Under the pieces are notes generated by a model. The model ran no database searches and had not been told where the DNA came from. It saw only the letters and a program-made list of their open reading frames with translations. A program made the translations under genes and the position numbers. Below, in pieces: positions 48,340 to 56,963 of a DNA stretch of 64,000 nucleotides. Source of the stretch: Lactococcus formosensis (GTDB lineage Bacteria; Bacillota; Bacilli; Lactobacillales; Streptococcaceae); NCBI RefSeq assembly GCF_018403745.1, contig NZ_BOVP01000003.1, positions 248,001 to 312,000 of the forward strand, in the 5' to 3' direction. Within the stretch, counting starts at the first letter, position 1; the number at the start of each line of letters is the position of its first letter.

Positions 48340-49389
48340 ATGCTTACAATGGGATTTATCGGATTTGGAAAATCAGCTAATCGTTACCACCTTCCTTATG
48401 TTATTCTACGCGAAAACATCAAGGTTAAAACAATTTTTGATTTACACATTAATGAGGAACTAGCAGCACCATATATGGAAAAGGGTGTGCATTTCACAAC
48501 AGATTTAGAAGAAATGCTGAAGGATGACGACATACAGCTTATTACAATTTGTACACCAGCTCACACGCATTATGAGCTTGCTAAAAAAGTAATTGAAGCT
48601 GGAAAATCAGTAATCGTAGAAAAACCTTTTGTCGATACATTAGAACACGCCAAAGAATTACTCGCGCTAGGTAAAGAAAAAGGCGTTATGGTGGCGCCAT
48701 ATCAAAATAGACGTTTTGATGGGGACTATTTGGCAGTCAAACAAGTTATTGAGTATGGCTTGCTTGGAGACATTCTTGAAGTGGAGGCTCATATTGATTA
48801 CTACCGTCCAGGATCAATGACAGAGGGGGGACCAAAAGAAGCAGGTGCGTTTTATGGTTTAGGTATCCACTCTATTGATAGACTCGTGGCACTTTTTGGG
48901 CGTCCTGAAGCAGTAACTTATGATATTAGAAACAATGAAGTTGCAGAAGCAGTAGATAATTATTTTGATGTTGATTTGCACTATGGCAACCAATTAAAAG
49001 TTAAAGTAAAAACAAATCATCTTGTGGCACAAGATTATCCAAGATTTATTGTTCATGGAACAAAAGGTTCCTTTATTAAATACGGAGAAGACCAGCAGGA
49101 AAATGATTTGAAAGCTGGAATTATGCCAGAAGTTCAAGATTTTGGGGAAGATAGTCCTATGAATTATGGTCTCGTTAAATACCAAAATGCAAATGGCGAT
49201 TGGATTGAAAAACAAATAAAAACTCCTGTTGGCGATTATGGTCGTTATTATGATGCTGCCTATGAAACCATTATTAATGGTGCTGAAAAACTAGTAAAAG
49301 ATGAGGAAGTCATCACGAATATTGAAATTTTGGAAAACGGTTTTAGTCAATCTTCTCCTTCAGTTTACCGTTTAAACATGTTGAATTAG
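48340..49389 (+). CDS. Gfo/Idh/MocA-family NAD(P)-dependent oxidoreductase
   Basis: 349 residues. N-terminal Rossmann domain with MGFIGFGKSANRYHLPY (about 3-19), ITICTPAHTHYELAKKVIEAGKSVIVEKPF (the catalytic EKP lysine at about 96) and the C-terminal alpha/beta domain. YGLGIHSIDRLVALFG carries the conserved GxHxxD-like catalytic His/Asp pair. Members oxidise sugars or inositols; the exact substrate is unknown. AAGGGGAATC precedes the ATG. Cotranscribed with the next gene. Confidence 0.9.
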   Translation: MLTMGFIGFGKSANRYHLPYVILRENIKVKTIFDLHINEELAAPYMEKGVHFTTDLEEMLKDDDIQLITICTPAHTHYELAKKVIEAGKSVIVEKPFVDTLEHAKELLALGKEKGVMVAPYQNRRFDGDYLAVKQVIEYGLLGDILEVEAHIDYYRPGSMTEGGPKEAGAFYGLGIHSIDRLVALFGRPEAVTYDIRNNEVAEAVDNYFDVDLHYGNQLKVKVKTNHLVAQDYPRFIVHGTKGSFIKYGEDQQENDLKAGIMPEVQDFGEDSPMNYGLVKYQNANGDWIEKQIKTPVGDYGRYYDAAYETIINGAEKLVKDEEVITNIEILENGFSQSSPSVYRLNMLN

Positions 49390-49401
49390 GAGATAAACAT
49401 T

Positions 49402-50256
49402 ATGAAGAGAATTTTAGGATATGAAGCTTCTGATTTTACACGAGAGAGTACATCAAAAGAACTTAAAGAAGCTATTTTAAAAGCAGAAGGACGCACACTA
49501 CTCGTGGATCTAGCTGCAGAAAATGTACCACTCTATCCAGAGGTTACAAATGGTGAAATGGCGGCAGCTTTCGGTGCAGATTTATTACTTTTGAAAGATA
49601 TTGATGTGCAAAAGATGGATATTCCTGGTTTAGGAGAAATTAAGAATGTTTCAGAGTTACGGAAGTTAACAGGAACAGCTGTTGGTGTTAATTTAATTAT
49701 CAAAGATACCGGACCTGAATATAAGAGAGTGACAGAAACATCGATAAAGGAAGTTCTTCGCAAAGGAATAAATTTCTTATCGTTAACAGCATATGTTACG
49801 CCTGAAGCAAGCCCAGAGCGTATCGTAGCGGATATTAAGCTGGTACGTCGTTTCTATAATGGTTTCTTAATGCTGAATCCCGTTGTCTCACATGGCTTAG
49901 ATTTGGTTTGGGAAAACTTAAAAGCCTATATTGATGCTGGAATTGATATGATTGATTTACCTGCTCCTGGGGCTGTACCAGGTACCACAGAAGAACAGAT
50001 CGCACGATTAGCCTTTGCGATTAGAAAAACAGGAACTTTGGTGGACTGTGTGGTTGGAACTTCACAAGAAGGCGCGGATAAAAATACGATTCAAAGTTTA
50101 GCTTTGGCGGCTAAACGTGTGGGTGCAGATGTCTTTGAACTGGGAGATGCTGGTGTAGCTGGGATACCTGCTCCCGAAAACATTTTTCACGCTTCTATGA
50201 GTATTCGAGGAAAACGTCACACTTATGTGAGGATGGCGCGCTCAGCCAATCGCTGA
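49402..50256 (+). CDS. TIM-barrel-like protein of unknown function (DUF7916/PEP-phosphonomutase-like)
   Basis: 284 residues, cytoplasmic. Alternating strands and helices with conserved-looking loops (LLLLKDIDV, VGVNLIIKDTG, GIDMIDLPAPGAVPGTT, VFELGDAGVAGIPAPENI) fit a TIM barrel. I believe it belongs to the DUF7916 group often named phosphoenolpyruvate phosphonomutase-like, but that is recollection, not proof. It sits 12 bases after the oxidoreductase with GGAG in between, so the two probably act in one pathway, perhaps on an unusual sugar derivative. Confidence 0.6.
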   Translation: MKRILGYEASDFTRESTSKELKEAILKAEGRTLLVDLAAENVPLYPEVTNGEMAAAFGADLLLLKDIDVQKMDIPGLGEIKNVSELRKLTGTAVGVNLIIKDTGPEYKRVTETSIKEVLRKGINFLSLTAYVTPEASPERIVADIKLVRRFYNGFLMLNPVVSHGLDLVWENLKAYIDAGIDMIDLPAPGAVPGTTEEQIARLAFAIRKTGTLVDCVVGTSQEGADKNTIQSLALAAKRVGADVFELGDAGVAGIPAPENIFHASMSIRGKRHTYVRMARSANR

Positions 50257-50257
50257 T

Positions 50258-50300
50258 AAAGTAAAAATCATAAGTGACTGTCACTTATGATTTTTACTTT
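50258..50300. terminator. terminator with a perfect 20-bp stem
   Basis: AAAGTAAAAATCATAAGTGA, a three-base loop CTG, and the exact complement. The AT-rich outer stem gives it A and T tracts. It ends the oxidoreductase operon and lies before the GntR gene. Confidence 0.8.
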
Positions 50301-50356
50301 ATTTTCCTAAGATATTGTGTAATAATAATGAGAATGTCAGTTTATGAGGTCGGTAT

Positions 50357-51070
50357 ATGAAAAAGAAACAGCCAAAATATTTAGTAATTTATGAAGACGT
50401 TAAGGAAAAGATTTTGTCTGGTCACTATCCTATCAATTCTAGGATTGCGGATGGTAATACCTTAGTGCAAGAATATGACGCAAGTTTAATGACCGTGAAA
50501 AAGGCACTCGATATCCTTGTGTCGGAGGGCTTTTTGATTCGTCGTCGAGGTTATGGCACGATCGTCAAAGATTGGACCAAGGGCAAAAAAGCACACCTCT
50601 ATGCAGTTGAAGGCTCTTCTAAACGTCATTCGGGTCAGATGGAATCAAAAGTTTTAACTTTTGAAGTCGAGCATCCAGATGTAGATATCGCTAATAAATT
50701 ATCCATAGATGTGGACGATTTCATATATCGTATCGAGCGGATAAGGTATATCAAAAAGGTACCAACGATTATTGAATACACTTATATGCCAATTTCTATT
50801 ATTCCGCAATTAAAATATTCCCATCTTACGGGTTCCATTTATAAATATATTTTGGAAGAACTTGGTCTTGTTATACAGAGTTCCTTTCTTAATGTTAAAG
50901 GTGTACGTCCTAATGCTTTAGAAAAACAGACTATGCATCTTACTGATACAGATTTCTTGATGCAAGTCGAGCAAGTGGCTAATCTCGAGGATGGGCGTAT
51001 TTTTGAATATTCGATTGCTCGTCATTTGCCTGAGTCATTTAACTTTGAGACAGTGATTTTTAACAACTAA
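50357..51070 (+). CDS. GntR-family regulator (UTRA domain)
   Basis: 237 residues. Winged helix at about 8-72 (INSRIADGNTLVQEYDASLMTVKKALDILVSEG), UTRA sensing domain at about 90-230. The linker carries basic residues (KKAHLYAVEGSSKRHSGQ). It probably senses a small sugar-like metabolite and controls the oxidoreductase operon just upstream or the dehydrogenase gene just downstream. ATGAGGTCG precedes the ATG. Confidence 0.88.
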   Translation: MKKKQPKYLVIYEDVKEKILSGHYPINSRIADGNTLVQEYDASLMTVKKALDILVSEGFLIRRRGYGTIVKDWTKGKKAHLYAVEGSSKRHSGQMESKVLTFEVEHPDVDIANKLSIDVDDFIYRIERIRYIKKVPTIIEYTYMPISIIPQLKYSHLTGSIYKYILEELGLVIQSSFLNVKGVRPNALEKQTMHLTDTDFLMQVEQVANLEDGRIFEYSIARHLPESFNFETVIFNN

Positions 51071-51085
51071 ATACAGGACAAAACT

Positions 51086-51150
51086 TACTTTTAGGTTCCT
51101 ATATTACTCAAAAGTAGGTACTATACAAATAGGAAAATCTCCTATATAAT
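51086..51150 (+). promoter_or_regulatory. promoter region with inverted repeats before the SDR gene
   Basis: Contains TACTTTT/AAAAGTA (51086-51092/51110-51116), then ATAGGA-AAATC-TCCTAT (51129-51145) directly abutting a TATAAT (51145-51150). The second repeat overlaps the -10, as expected for a repressor site. Confidence 0.5.
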
Positions 51151-51194
51151 GAAGGTAGTACAGATGTGAAGCTAATGAAGGAGAGATTAATCAG

Positions 51195-51989
51195 ATGGAT
51201 TTAAAATTAACAAATAAACTCGCTTTAGTAACTGGCTCGACCAAAGGCATTGGACGAGCGATTGCTGAAAGTCTTGCGGCAGAAGGTACGGATGTTATTA
51301 TTAATGGTAGATCTTTAGACGTTGTAGAAAAAGTAATTGAAGAACTTGGCCAAAAATACCCGAATAGAAGGTTTTATCCAGCAGCTCATGATTTATCAAT
51401 GGAAAATGAACGCCAAGCTCTTTTTCAAGCTTTTCCAGAAGTTGATATTTTAGTCAATAATATGGCGATATTTAATGATGCGAAATTTGAAGATATCGAA
51501 TTAGACGAATGGCGTCGTTACTTTGAGGTTAATTCAATCTCAGGGATTGCTTTAGCTCAATTTTACCTTCCTCAAATGAAGACAAAAAATGCTAATGGGC
51601 GTGTCATTTTTATCGCATCAGAAGCAGCAATTATGCCAAGTCCAGAAATGCCGCATTATTCTATGACCAAAACGATGAATCTGTCTTTGGCAAAATCCTT
51701 AAGTCGCGAAACAGCAGGTACTACAGTAACGATAAATACAGTAATGCCAGGATCAACATTAACTGAAGGTGTTGAGAGTTTATTGGCTTCACTTTACCCA
51801 GAGATAGAGTCTGTTGAAGAGAGAAGTCGCGCCTTTATGTTGAACAATCGTCCAACATCAACGATTCAACGTTTGATTCATCCTGAAGAAATTGGTAATT
51901 TTGTCGCTTATGTGGCAAGTCCTCTTGCAGGCGCTTTTTCTGGCGAAGCCCTTCGAATGGACGGTGGACTTGTTCCGACGATTTTTTAA
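51195..51989 (+). CDS. short-chain dehydrogenase/reductase (SDR)
   Basis: 264 residues, classical SDR. Cofactor motif TGSTKGIGRAIAE (about 14-26), NNMAIF (NNAG-like, with Met for the usual Ala), catalytic ASEAAIMPSPEMPHYSMTK (Ser, then Tyr-x-x-x-Lys) and a C-terminal SGEALRMDGGLVPT. Resembles gluconate 5-dehydrogenase and 3-oxoacyl-reductase-like SDRs; substrate unknown. AAGGAGAGATT precedes the ATG. Confidence 0.88.
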   Translation: MDLKLTNKLALVTGSTKGIGRAIAESLAAEGTDVIINGRSLDVVEKVIEELGQKYPNRRFYPAAHDLSMENERQALFQAFPEVDILVNNMAIFNDAKFEDIELDEWRRYFEVNSISGIALAQFYLPQMKTKNANGRVIFIASEAAIMPSPEMPHYSMTKTMNLSLAKSLSRETAGTTVTINTVMPGSTLTEGVESLLASLYPEIESVEERSRAFMLNNRPTSTIQRLIHPEEIGNFVAYVASPLAGAFSGEALRMDGGLVPTIF

Positions 51990-51995
51990 ACAAAG

Positions 51996-52027
51996 AAAAA
52001 ACATTGGCCTTGACCAATGTTTTTTTA
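51996..52027. terminator. bidirectional terminator between the SDR gene and mvaS
   Basis: AACATTGG/CCAATGTT hairpin with long A and T tracts. Confidence 0.9.
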
Positions 52028-53176
52028 TTTACGATAAAGTCGTGTTGAATTTTTTAATTCTGCCAGACTATAACGCATAGGGTCAGAGAAAGTTTGATCA
52101 ATATGTGCGTCAAGACTTTTTGAGAACATTTCTTCATATTCTGGAATAGTGAGTTTTTTGCGCTTATCTAAAAGGGCTTGATGCTCTGACTTGCGGAGAT
52201 GTTGCTCAAAGCCTTCAACCAACTGGCCAGAGAAAAATTCGGCAACCGTTCCAGAGCCATAGCTGAAGAGCCCAATCTTATCATCTGCTTTTAAATTTTC
52301 AGCATTTTCTAGTAAGGAAATTAAACTGAGATAAAGCGAACCTGTATAAAGATTTCCTACACGACGATTATATGTGATTCCTTTCTCATATTGCGCGAGA
52401 AGATGTTCCTGAACTTCAGAACTTTCACCTTCAAGTTGAGGAAGAAGTGCTTTTTTCCCCATCTTGGTATAAGGGGTATGGAAAGCCAGGGCAGAAAAAT
52501 CAGAGAAACCTAGTCCAGTACGACGTGCATACTCTTGCCAAACTTTAGCAAAGGCCTCAATATAAGTGGCATTTGAAAACTGTCCATCAACAGTTGGATA
52601 AATATCACCAAAAGGACGCCAGAAGTCATAAATATCTTGCGTCAAGCTGACAGAGTCATCATTGAGTGCTAAAATCTTAGGGTCAGCTGTGATTAACATG
52701 GCTACGGCACCAGCACCTTGTGTGGGTTCACCACCTGTATTTAAGCCATATTTAGCTATATCAGTCGCAATAACGAGAACTTTACGGTCTGGATGACGAT
52801 AAACATGGTCTTTTGCCATTTGCAAGCCAGCAGTTGTCGCATAGCAGGCTTCTTTAAGTTCGATAGAACGCGCAAAAGGCTGAATATCAAGTAAACCGTG
52901 AACAACAACAGCAGAGGCTTTTGACTCATCAACGGAAGACTCTGTTCCCACAATGACCATATCAATTGCTTGCTTGTCTTCTTCAGTCAGAATTTCAGCA
53001 GCTGCATTGGTCGCAAAGGTGATGAGATCTTGGCTGATCGGATTGACGGCCATTTGGTCTTGTCCAATACCGATATGAAATTTAGCAGGATCGATATCAC
53101 GCGCAAGCGCTAAATCAGTCATATCTACATAAGTTTCAGGAACAAAAAAGGCAAGTTTGTCAATACCAATATTCAT
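52025..53176 (-). CDS. mvaS: hydroxymethylglutaryl-CoA synthase
   Basis: 383 residues. It condenses acetyl-CoA with acetoacetyl-CoA to HMG-CoA, second step of the mevalonate route to isoprenoids, including the undecaprenyl lipid used for wall polymers. Catalytic residues visible: Glu in GTESSVDESKA (about 78), the nucleophile Cys in LKEACYATTAG (about 110), and His in LAFHTPYTKMGKKAL (about 232). GGAGGATAT is a strong ribosome site. Divergent from the thiolase-mvaA pair, completing the upper pathway in one place. Confidence 0.95.
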   Translation of the reverse strand: MNIGIDKLAFFVPETYVDMTDLALARDIDPAKFHIGIGQDQMAVNPISQDLITFATNAAAEILTEEDKQAIDMVIVGTESSVDESKASAVVVHGLLDIQPFARSIELKEACYATTAGLQMAKDHVYRHPDRKVLVIATDIAKYGLNTGGEPTQGAGAVAMLITADPKILALNDDSVSLTQDIYDFWRPFGDIYPTVDGQFSNATYIEAFAKVWQEYARRTGLGFSDFSALAFHTPYTKMGKKALLPQLEGESSEVQEHLLAQYEKGITYNRRVGNLYTGSLYLSLISLLENAENLKADDKIGLFSYGSGTVAEFFSGQLVEGFEQHLRKSEHQALLDKRKKLTIPEYEEMFSKSLDAHIDQTFSDPMRYSLAELKNSTRLYRK

Positions 53177-53261
53177 ATATATCCTCCAGTTTATATGCTT
53201 TATAAATTTGTATGTTTAAGCTCCAATTTTAACATAAAAGATTAAAAATTGGAAAAAACTT

Positions 53262-53292
53262 TTGACTATTTGGACGAGAAATGTGCTATACT
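53262..53292 (+). promoter_or_regulatory. thiolase promoter (leaderless arrangement)
   Basis: TTGACT (53262-53267), 19 bases, extended -10 TGCTATACT (hexamer 53287-53292), then TGGCTT and the ATG at 53299. The expected +1 is the A of the start codon. Confidence 0.7.
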
Positions 53293-53298
53293 TGGCTT

Positions 53299-54441
53299 AT
53301 GAAAGAAATAGTAATTATCGATGCGCTTCGTACGCCTGTCGGAAAATATGATGGTGCTCTGTCAGATAAGACAGCTGCAGAACTGGGTGTTCATGTAGTT
53401 AAAAATCTACTTGAACGTCACGAAGATATTAAAGATGACGTTAAACAAGTGATTTTTGGCAATGTACTTCAGGCTGGTACAGGGCAAAATATTGCACGTC
53501 AAATCTCAATCAATAGTGGTCTATCTCACCATGTCCCAGCTTCAACTGTGAATGAAGTCTGTGGTTCTGGTATGAAGGCAGTGATTCTCGCTAAACAACT
53601 TTTACAACTTGAGGAAGCAGATGTCGTGATCGCTGGGGGAACAGAATCAATGTCTCAATCTCCAATCATCCGCCACCGTAAATCTGGTGAAGAAATTCTT
53701 ACGATGATGTCTGAAGGTTTGACAGATGCCTTTAACGGTGAATCTATGGGCTTGATTGGTGAAACAATCGCCGAGCAATTTGAAGTTAGTCGTGAAGAAC
53801 AAGATCGTTTTGCTCAACGTTCACAAGAAAAAGCCTTAGCTGCACGTACAGCAGGCGCATTTGAAAAAGAAATAGTGCCGTTTTCAGACTTAGCAGAAGA
53901 TGAGACGATTCGTGCGAACTCATCACTAGAAAAACTATCTTCTCTTCGTACTGCCTTCAGCGAGAATGGTAGTGTAACTGCAGGTAATTCATCACCAGTA
54001 AATGATGGTGCGTCCGCTTTAATTTTAGCAAGCAATGATTATGCTGAAGATAAAGAGCTTCCAGTTTTGGCAAAATTATTGGCCAGTGAAGAAGTGGGAA
54101 TTGATCCTGAAATTATGGGAGTTTCACCGATTAAAGCTATTCGTCAGTTGCTTGAACGTACAAAGTTGGATATTGAGGATATTGATGTATTTGAAATCAA
54201 TGAAGCCTTTGCCGCTTCTAGTGTAGCTGTAAATCAAGAGCTTAATATTCCAGAAGAAAAAGTGAATATTTACGGGGGCGCTATTGCTCTAGGACATGCC
54301 ATTGGTTCATCAGGAGCCCGTATTTTGACAACTTTAGCTTATGCGCTTCAACGTGAAAATAAGCGTTATGGTATTGCTAGCCTTTGTATCGGTGGTGGCC
54401 TTGGTTTAGCTGTCCTCTTGGAAAACCCTAATTTAGTTTAA
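53299..54441 (+). CDS. acetyl-CoA C-acetyltransferase (biosynthetic thiolase)
   Basis: 380 residues from the ATG at 53299, which gives the family-typical MKEIVIIDALRTPVGKYDG start. It makes acetoacetyl-CoA for MvaS. Catalytic Cys in VNEVCGSGMKAV (about 88), the His in GAIALGHAIGSSGARIL, and a second Cys in IASLCIGGGLG. In enterococci this activity is fused to the reductase (MvaE); here it is a separate gene four bases ahead of mvaA. An in-frame ATG at 53281 would add six residues but overlaps the -10 element. No ribosome site, so probably leaderless. Confidence 0.93.
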   Translation: MKEIVIIDALRTPVGKYDGALSDKTAAELGVHVVKNLLERHEDIKDDVKQVIFGNVLQAGTGQNIARQISINSGLSHHVPASTVNEVCGSGMKAVILAKQLLQLEEADVVIAGGTESMSQSPIIRHRKSGEEILTMMSEGLTDAFNGESMGLIGETIAEQFEVSREEQDRFAQRSQEKALAARTAGAFEKEIVPFSDLAEDETIRANSSLEKLSSLRTAFSENGSVTAGNSSPVNDGASALILASNDYAEDKELPVLAKLLASEEVGIDPEIMGVSPIKAIRQLLERTKLDIEDIDVFEINEAFAASSVAVNQELNIPEEKVNIYGGAIALGHAIGSSGARILTTLAYALQRENKRYGIASLCIGGGLGLAVLLENPNLV

Positions 54442-54444
54442 TCA

Positions 54445-55692
54445 ATGAATATGAAGAAAAAATTTTACCAAATGAGTCCAGCAGAGCGTCTGGATTTTCT
54501 TGACTTAAAATCAGAAACACAACAAATTTTAGAAGAAACAGTGCTTGATGCGAACTTAGCAGACAACCTTATTGAAAACCAAATCAGTGAATTTGAGTTA
54601 CCAATGGGTTTAGCACAAAATTTTGTCATTAATGGCAAAAGGTATCTTGTCCCAATGGTTACCGAAGAACCTTCTGTGATTGCAGCTGCAAGTAATGGTG
54701 CAAAGATAGCTGGAGAATTTCAAACAGTACTTGCAGAGCGGTTAATGCGGGGGCAGATTGTTTTTTATGATGTCGAGCAGGCAGACCAATTAATGCAGAC
54801 TATTGAAGAAAATCAAGCGGGGATTTTTCATGCTGCAAAAGAAGCTTATCCCTCCATTGTTAAACGGGGCGGTGGTTTACGACACGTGAGCAGCAGGGCT
54901 TTCGAAGCAGAAGGTTTTGTATCCGTTGATTTTAAAGTGGATGTGAAAGATGCAATGGGAGCAAACATTGTTAATGCTATTTTGGAAGGTGTTGCTAACC
55001 TTTTTCGCACATGGTTTCCAGAGCAAAAAATCTTGTTCAGTATCTTGAGCAATTATGCTACAGAGTCCTTGGTTAAAGTCAGTTGTGAAATTCCCGTTAA
55101 GCGACTGAGTAAGGGAGATAATGGACAAGAAGTTGCTGAAAAAATTCAGGCAGCTTCACGTTTTTCTAAAATAGACCCTTATCGTGCAGCCACACATAAT
55201 AAAGGAATTATGAATGGAATCAATGCAGTTGTTCTCGCCACAGGAAATGACACACGCGCTGTAGCCTCAGGAATTCACGCTTATGCAAGTAAGGAGGGGA
55301 GCTACCAAGGTCTGGCGGAGTGGTATGCAAAAGATGGGATACTATTTGGAAGTCTTGAGCTACCATTGCCAGTGGCCACAGTTGGTGGCGCAGTAAAAGT
55401 TTTACCCAAGGCTCAAGCAGCTTTAGAACTCTTAGAAATTACAGAGGCAAAAGACTTAGCACAGGTCATTGCTGCAGTGGGCTTATCGCAAAACTTGGCG
55501 GCCTTACGTGCCTTAGTTTCTGAAGGGATACAGCAAGGACATATGAGTTTACAAGTCCGTGCTTTAGCAATGACAGTGGGTGCTAAAGACGAAGAAATCA
55601 CTATTTTAAGTGAAAAACTCCGCCAAGAAAAGGTAATGAATCAAGCGATAGCCGAAAAACTTTTGCTGAAAATCCGTCAAAATAATAAATAA
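54445..55692 (+). CDS. mvaA: hydroxymethylglutaryl-CoA reductase (class II)
   Basis: 415 residues. It reduces HMG-CoA to mevalonate. Class II features: [12 protein letters not shown] with catalytic Glu (about 76-87), the Lys in [23 protein letters not shown] with the catalytic Asp, [11 protein letters not shown], and a His in [12 protein letters not shown]. It starts three bases after the thiolase stop codon; no clear ribosome site, so it depends on coupling. An alternative ATG at 54451 shortens it by two residues. Confidence 0.95.
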   Translation: MNMKKKFYQMSPAERLDFLDLKSETQQILEETVLDANLADNLIENQISEFELPMGLAQNFVINGKRYLVPMVTEEPSVIAAASNGAKIAGEFQTVLAERLMRGQIVFYDVEQADQLMQTIEENQAGIFHAAKEAYPSIVKRGGGLRHVSSRAFEAEGFVSVDFKVDVKDAMGANIVNAILEGVANLFRTWFPEQKILFSILSNYATESLVKVSCEIPVKRLSKGDNGQEVAEKIQAASRFSKIDPYRAATHNKGIMNGINAVVLATGNDTRAVASGIHAYASKEGSYQGLAEWYAKDGILFGSLELPLPVATVGGAVKVLPKAQAALELLEITEAKDLAQVIAAVGLSQNLAALRALVSEGIQQGHMSLQVRALAMTVGAKDEEITILSEKLRQEKVMNQAIAEKLLLKIRQNNK

Positions 55693-55697
55693 CAGTG

Positions 55698-55720
55698 CTG
55701 TCAAGTTTTTTTCTTGACAG
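55698..55720. repeat. inverted repeat overlapping the rpsP -35 element
   Basis: CTGTCAAG, seven T, CTTGACAG. The right arm contains the TTGACA of the rpsP promoter and the loop is all T. It may end the mvaA transcript poorly or regulate the promoter. Confidence 0.5.
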
Positions 55721-55741
55721 GATGGAATTTTATGCTATAAT
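55714..55741 (+). promoter_or_regulatory. rpsP promoter
   Basis: TTGACA (55714-55719), 16 bases, extended -10 TGCTATAAT (hexamer 55736-55741). Confidence 0.9.
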
Positions 55742-55777
55742 AGTGAAGTAATAAAAAATAGAAATAGGAAATATAAC

Positions 55778-56050
55778 ATGTCTGTAAAAATTCGTTTAAC
55801 TCGCATGGGTTCAAAGAAAAAACCTTACTACCGTATCAACGTTGCTGATTCACGTTCACCACGTGATGGTCGTTTCATCGAAACAGTTGGAACTTACAAC
55901 CCACTTGTAGCTGAAAACCAAGTAACTTTGAAAGAAGAACGCGTTATGGAATGGCTTAACAATGGTGCACAACCATCTGATACAGTTCGTAACATCCTTT
56001 CAAAAGCTGGCGTTATGAAAAAATTCCACGAACAAAAATTCAGCAAATAA
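55778..56050 (+). CDS. rpsP: 30S ribosomal protein S16
   Basis: 90 residues, with the full S16 start [20 protein letters not shown] and the [12 protein letters not shown] segment (about 32-43). An assembly protein of the small subunit, highly expressed by codon use. AAATAGGAAAT precedes the ATG. Next to khpA, a conserved order in Firmicutes, though a terminator separates the two here. Confidence 0.97.
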   Translation: MSVKIRLTRMGSKKKPYYRINVADSRSPRDGRFIETVGTYNPLVAENQVTLKEERVMEWLNNGAQPSDTVRNILSKAGVMKKFHEQKFSK

Positions 56051-56054
56051 TATT

Positions 56055-56077
56055 AAAAGCGGCTTAAGCCGCTTTTT
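56055..56077 (+). terminator. rpsP terminator
   Basis: AAAAGCGGCTTAAGCCGCTTTT self-complementary arms with a T-run. Confidence 0.88.
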
Positions 56078-56126
56078 GTCAATTTCACAATAATTTGGAC
56101 GATTTTAGTCAGAGTAGAGGTAAGAA

Positions 56127-56366
56127 ATGCAAAAAGATGTGAAAGAACTTGTAATGACAATTGTAAAACCTTTGGTCACAGAACCCGATGCTGTTTCATT
56201 GGAAATTATCGAAGGTGAAGAATTTATGGAGTACCATTTGGAAGTAGCGGAAGCTGATATTGGTCGTATCATTGGCCGTCAAGGACGTATCATTCAAGCA
56301 ATTCGCACAGTCGTTTACTTTGTACCCGTTGAGGGTAAAAAAGTTCGCCTTTTGGTGGATCAATAA
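56127..56366 (+). CDS. khpA: KH-domain RNA-binding protein KhpA
   Basis: 79 residues, a single KH domain with the GRIIGRQGRIIQAIRTVV signature (GxxG loop at about 51-54). KhpA pairs with KhpB/Jag in streptococci and binds many RNAs, influencing division. GTAGAGGTAAG precedes the ATG. The stop codon lies in its terminator. Confidence 0.93.
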   Translation: MQKDVKELVMTIVKPLVTEPDAVSLEIIEGEEFMEYHLEVAEADIGRIIGRQGRIIQAIRTVVYFVPVEGKKVRLLVDQ

Positions 56367-56421
56367 GATATTAAATAAAAGAGCGCAGGTCATAAATCTG
56401 TGCTTTTTTATTTAATATCTT
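56365..56421 (+). terminator. khpA terminator with long stem
   Basis: A stem of more than 20 bp with a few mismatches: AAGATATTAAATAAAA and downstream GCGCAG pair with CTGTGC and TTTTATTTAATATCTT around a 9-nt loop. Confidence 0.85.
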
Positions 56422-56564
56422 GGATTTTTGGAAAAAAACTAGACAATTTTAAATTTGGTTTAAGGAACAGTTAACTCACAAATAAGAAAAGAATAGTATA
56501 TTAAAGATACAACTTTGAAAAATTGCTAAAAGGTTCTGAAAATGGGAATAAGAGGGATAACACT

Positions 56565-56963
56565 ATGATTAAGCTATATACCGCGGCGGCCAACTCATCA
56601 TCACAAAAGGTAAGAAAATGGCTTATGGATCATCACCTAGAGTTCCAAGAAATCAATCTCACTAAAGATACACTTACAAAGGAGGAAGTTCTTGCAATCT
56701 TTTCCTTAACAGAGGAAGGCTCTGATGATGTGATCACCCGTCGAGGTAAAGCCATTCAAAATTTAAAAGAAGACTTCTATTCTTTGACGATTCAAGAACT
56801 GATTCAAGCAATCGTTGATAATCCCCTTCTACTTCGTCAGCCATTAATCATAGACAATAGCCATTTGCAAGTCGGCTACCACGAAGAAGATATCCGCAAA
56901 TTTTTGCCTCGAGAAGTACGGAAAGTTATGATTGAAGACTTTGCTAAAAAAAGAAAATTATAA
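56565..56963 (+). CDS. Spx-family protein lacking both redox cysteines
   Basis: 132 residues, aligned end to end with the Spx paralogue at 23478: MIKLYTAAANSSSQKVRKW replaces the CxxC with Asn10-Ser-Ser-Ser13, and the C-terminal LLRQPLIIDNSHLQVGYHEEDIRKFLPRE stretch (start about 89) is well kept. The RNA-polymerase-binding face may be intact while disulfide sensing is impossible. The ATG at 56565 follows AGAGGGAT; the longer frame start at 56523 is not supported. Confidence 0.85.
   Translation: MIKLYTAAANSSSQKVRKWLMDHHLEFQEINLTKDTLTKEEVLAIFSLTEEGSDDVITRRGKAIQNLKEDFYSLTIQELIQAIVDNPLLLRQPLIIDNSHLQVGYHEEDIRKFLPREVRKVMIEDFAKKRKL

Noticed and set aside
53281..53298. ATG at 53281 as the thiolase start
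   Set aside because: It overlaps the -10 element region and adds six residues not seen in thiolases.
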